Shown one piece after another: positions 39,781 through 42,302 of a stretch of DNA of 42,302 bases. Within the stretch, counting starts at the first letter, position 1. Each line of letters opens with the position of its first letter. The notes beneath the pieces were generated by a model. It saw nothing but the letters and a program-made list of their open reading frames with translations. It was not told the origin of the DNA and did no database searches. Both the position numbers and the translations under genes were made by a program. The stretch is from Bacteroidota bacterium (lineage in GTDB: Bacteria; Bacteroidota; Bacteroidia; Bacteroidales; JAIFNL01), in contig JAIFNL010000047.1 in assembly GCA_020047755.1 (NCBI GenBank), forward strand, positions 1 through 42,302, in the 5' to 3' direction.

Positions 39781-41085
39781 ATGCAGAAAATTGTAATATT
39801 AATAGCTCTATTTTTTTATTTGGGGCAAACTTTTGCACAAAAAGATGTTTATTTTCGCGACGACTTTAAAGACAATACTTTTAAATGGAATTACGATCCT
39901 AATCGAGAATTAACTATATATATTGAGGATAGTTGTTTGATTATAAGTAATATAAGTTCGATTCATAAACCAGTGCGGTATGTTCGTAACTTGTTTTTGT
40001 GCAATGATAGCGATTTTGTTATTGAAACAAAATTTCGATTTTTTGATGTTCAAGACGAGAGTTTAGCTGCTTTGATTTGGCATAGCAAAGATAATGCAAA
40101 CGGTTTTTATTTCGAAATTAAAAATACAGGAAATGTGCATATTTGGGGTAATAAAATGAATAAAAATGCCGATTTTTTGCCACCAACTCAATTTCCTTCT
40201 TTTTCTGGAACGGATTGGCTGACTCTGAAAATAAAGAAAACGGGGCAAACTCAAGATTTTTATGTTAATAATATTTTGGTTTTTACTTCGCCGTATAGAG
40301 GTCTGTTAGGTTCAGAATTGGGTTTTGCTGTAGGAAAATATACTAATATTCTCGTAGATTATATTCAAGTAGAACATGCGCCTATCAAGGAGACAAATCC
40401 AAAAATAGCTGAAAAATTAAGTGATGATGATTTATATTGGATTATAAAAGAAGAAAAATATAAGGAACAAATTACCATCTTGGGAAAAATTTATGACATG
40501 AACACGGGTGGAATAATTAGAAATGCTGACGTCTCTATATTTGATACTCTTGATAATCAATTAAATAACTTAAAATCGGATACCGAAGGTAATTTTTTGA
40601 TTCAGACCAAATTCACTGAGCGAATTAACTTAAAAGTAAGGCAAGATGGATATTTAATGAATGCTAAGGAATTTTATTTTTCGGTAAATGACGAAAGCTT
40701 TGAACGAAGGTACGATTTTCAATTGCAACGAATTGAGGTAGGGAAGGTATTTGCCCTAAAAAATGTACTTTTTGAGCAAGGAAATTCAGAATTATTGCCG
40801 GAATCTTATGTTGAACTCAATAAATTGGTTGATATGATGAAAGATAACCCAAAATTAGAAATTGAATTGGGTGGACATACAGATAATAGTGGAACAGTAG
40901 AAAAAAACCTTCGTTTGTCTGAGGATAGAGTGGAAGTTGTTAAAAACTATTTAGTGAAGAAAGGTATTCACGCTTCGCGAGTTGTTGGAAAAGGCTATGG
41001 TGGTGATTTTCCGATTGCTAGCAATAATAGCGATCTTACCCGACGGTTAAATAGGAGAGTAGAATTTAAGATAACAAAAATGTAA
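39781..41085 (+). CDS. OmpA-family protein with LamG-like N-terminal domain
   Basis: This 434-residue protein has a signal peptide ending QTFAQ (about 20). The N-terminal domain (about 22-200) is a jelly-roll of the LamG/DUF1080 kind (YFRDDFKDNTFKWN, LAALIWHSKDNANGFYFEIKN, DWLTLKIKKTGQTQDFYVNNILVF). A carboxypeptidase-regulatory-like beta domain follows (about 233-315, ILGKIYDMNTGGIIRNADVSIFD). The C-terminal OmpA domain (about 329-434) has VLFEQGNSELLPES, GGHTDNSG, NLRLSEDRVEVVKNYL and RRLNRRVEF, the residues that hold diaminopimelate of peptidoglycan. It is probably a periplasm-facing linker between cell wall and outer membrane or surface partners. It sits 22 bp before a paralogue and 34 bp after the MORN-like gene. 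Confidence 0.9.
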   Translation: MQKIVILIALFFYLGQTFAQKDVYFRDDFKDNTFKWNYDPNRELTIYIEDSCLIISNISSIHKPVRYVRNLFLCNDSDFVIETKFRFFDVQDESLAALIWHSKDNANGFYFEIKNTGNVHIWGNKMNKNADFLPPTQFPSFSGTDWLTLKIKKTGQTQDFYVNNILVFTSPYRGLLGSELGFAVGKYTNILVDYIQVEHAPIKETNPKIAEKLSDDDLYWIIKEEKYKEQITILGKIYDMNTGGIIRNADVSIFDTLDNQLNNLKSDTEGNFLIQTKFTERINLKVRQDGYLMNAKEFYFSVNDESFERRYDFQLQRIEVGKVFALKNVLFEQGNSELLPESYVELNKLVDMMKDNPKLEIELGGHTDNSGTVEKNLRLSEDRVEVVKNYLVKKGIHASRVVGKGYGGDFPIASNNSDLTRRLNRRVEFKITKM

Positions 41086-41107
41086 TTCATTATAATTAAG
41101 ATTTGAT

Positions 41108-42302
41108 ATGTATAAATTTATAGCAACTTTTTTGTTTTTAATAATTTATTTTTATAGCTTTTCGCAAGAAAATATTTATTTGCGTGATGATTTTACATCG
41201 AATAGGTTCAAATGGAATTTGCAGGAAACCAATGATTTAATTACAAAAATAGAGAATGGAAATTTGTTGATTGTGAACAAAACCAAGGAATCAAAATCTG
41301 TTCGTTTTGTCCAAGATATGTTTATGTATAACGATAGTGATTTTTTTATTGAAACAAGGATAGAGTTACAATCTACTGAAAAAGAACAATATGGAGGTCT
41401 AATTTGGCACAGTCTAGATGAAAATAATGGTTTTTACTTTGAAGTTTCAAACAAAGGCAAAGCTAGAGTTTGGGCAAATAGAGAGGGAGGTGTTTTTAAT
41501 TTATTATACTGGACTGAATTTCAAGAGCTTATTGGAAATAAAACGTTTGTATTAAAAATAGATAGGAAAGGCAACTTTATGAATCTTTATGTGAATGATG
41601 TTTTGGTTTATCCTTCAAAATATAGGGGCTTATTTGCTTATCAAATAGGCTTTATAGCTGGTAGTGAAACTAGCTTATCTGTTGATTATTTGTTGGTTAA
41701 GCACCCAAAAGTAGATATTTCGGATAAAAAAATAGCTGATAGAATAAACAAAAAAGATTTGTATTGGATTTTGAATGAAGAGATGACCTTTAAGGCTAAA
41801 ATTGTAGGTGATGTTCGCAATGAATTTACAAATGAGATAGTTGAAAATGTAAGTGTTAATTTAGTTGATTCTGATGGGAATTTGATTGATATTGAAAATA
41901 AAAATACAAAGCATGGTTTTTTTGAATTTGATGTAGCTGAAAAAAAACAATTTTTTTTGAAGATTCGTGCTAAAAATTATATAACTCAATCTCTTTTGAT
42001 TGATATGAATATAGATGAAAATTTTGTAGAAATTACCAAAAATATTCTTTTGAGTCCTGTTGAATTAGGAAAAATAATACAGCTCGAAAATGTTCTTTTT
42101 GAGCGGGGACAGGATGTTTTATTGCAAAGTTCGTATAAAGAGTTGGATAAATTGGTAGAATTTATGACGGAAAACCCAAAAATTGAGATAGAATTGAGTG
42201 GACATACCGATAATTCTGGAAATGCAGCCTTGAATTTGGAACTTTCGGAAAAAAGGGTGTTAAAAGTGAAACAATACTTGGTTGAAAAAGGAATTGTGGA
42301 GG
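41108..42302 (+). CDS. Second OmpA-family paralogue, cut by the window end
   Basis: Translation from the ATG at 41108 is open to the last base (398 full codons). It starts with a signal peptide MYKFIATFLFLIIYFYSFSQ. The domains match the preceding protein in order: LRDDFTSNRFKWN, GGLIWHSLDENNGFYFEVSN, a middle region with KIADRINKKDLYWILNEE, a regulatory-like beta domain, then OmpA with VLFERGQDVLLQSS, SGHTDNSG and ELSEKRVLKVKQYLVEKG. Only the last part of the OmpA domain, expected to be about 35 residues including the RRV motif, is missing, because of the window edge. It is a tandem duplicate, well diverged, of the gene 22 bp upstream. Confidence 0.9.
   Translation, partial: MYKFIATFLFLIIYFYSFSQENIYLRDDFTSNRFKWNLQETNDLITKIENGNLLIVNKTKESKSVRFVQDMFMYNDSDFFIETRIELQSTEKEQYGGLIWHSLDENNGFYFEVSNKGKARVWANREGGVFNLLYWTEFQELIGNKTFVLKIDRKGNFMNLYVNDVLVYPSKYRGLFAYQIGFIAGSETSLSVDYLLVKHPKVDISDKKIADRINKKDLYWILNEEMTFKAKIVGDVRNEFTNEIVENVSVNLVDSDGNLIDIENKNTKHGFFEFDVAEKKQFFLKIRAKNYITQSLLIDMNIDENFVEITKNILLSPVELGKIIQLENVLFERGQDVLLQSSYKELDKLVEFMTENPKIEIELSGHTDNSGNAALNLELSEKRVLKVKQYLVEKGIVE

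Noticed and set aside
41108-42302. Last gene as a pseudogene because it has no stop
   Set aside because: The frame is intact and only the window edge cuts it.

Overview
The window is AT-rich DNA from a member of the Bacteroidota, probably an anaerobic or microaerophilic Bacteroidia-type lineage. The evidence is a type IX secretion (T9SS) C-terminal sorting domain on a giant surface protein, signal peptides ending in FAQ or FSQ, DUF4369/TlpA-like thioredoxin and S46 dipeptidyl-peptidase families typical of the phylum, matches to the phylum's TAnnTTTG -7 promoter element, and a superoxide reductase. No genus can be named from the sequence alone. No rRNA, tRNA, CRISPR array, insertion sequence or phage gene was seen.

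Layout. 1-5145 (+): 3' part of a GT4 glycosyltransferase, then an ABC exporter of the LolD/YbbA plus ten-TM FtsX-permease type. 5146-5677: T-rich leader without a convincing gene. 5678-19969 (+): one gene of 4763 codons encoding a secreted, nested-repeat surface protein, about a third of the window. 19990-20040: terminator, then manA on the minus strand. 21090-24568 (+): a leucine-rich-repeat secreted protein and an S46 dipeptidyl-peptidase with the Arg that marks DPP11-type (Asp/Glu) specificity. 24585-27202 (-): a lone citF and a prohibitin-like membrane protein, each followed by a perfect hairpin terminator. 27667-29837 (+): a uridine-phosphorylase-like enzyme and a SirB1/transglutaminase-like protein. 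29894-34029 (-): a PhnP-like metallo-hydrolase and a thioredoxin-domain protein 15 bp apart, then a GT4 glycosyltransferase. 34346-36760 (+): argS and a 1Fe superoxide reductase. 36949-42302 (+): four consecutive exported proteins: an alpha/beta hydrolase, a MORN-like repeat protein, and two tandem paralogous OmpA-family proteins, the second cut by the window edge.

How the parts relate. Much of the window serves the cell surface: two glycosyltransferases, manA (mannose/GDP-mannose supply), an envelope-type ABC exporter, the giant T9SS cargo, a periplasmic peptidase for amino-acid use, and OmpA-type peptidoglycan-binding proteins. The rest is housekeeping (argS, nucleoside salvage) or defence against oxygen (superoxide reductase).

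The best candidate for something not well described is the giant protein. It is built at two levels: about 70-residue beta-strand repeats are grouped into five large modules opened by a W-x-G...NW cap. Four of these end in a closing segment of nearly constant length (107-128 residues to the next cap), while module length falls from about 1361 to about 430-490 residues toward the C-terminus.
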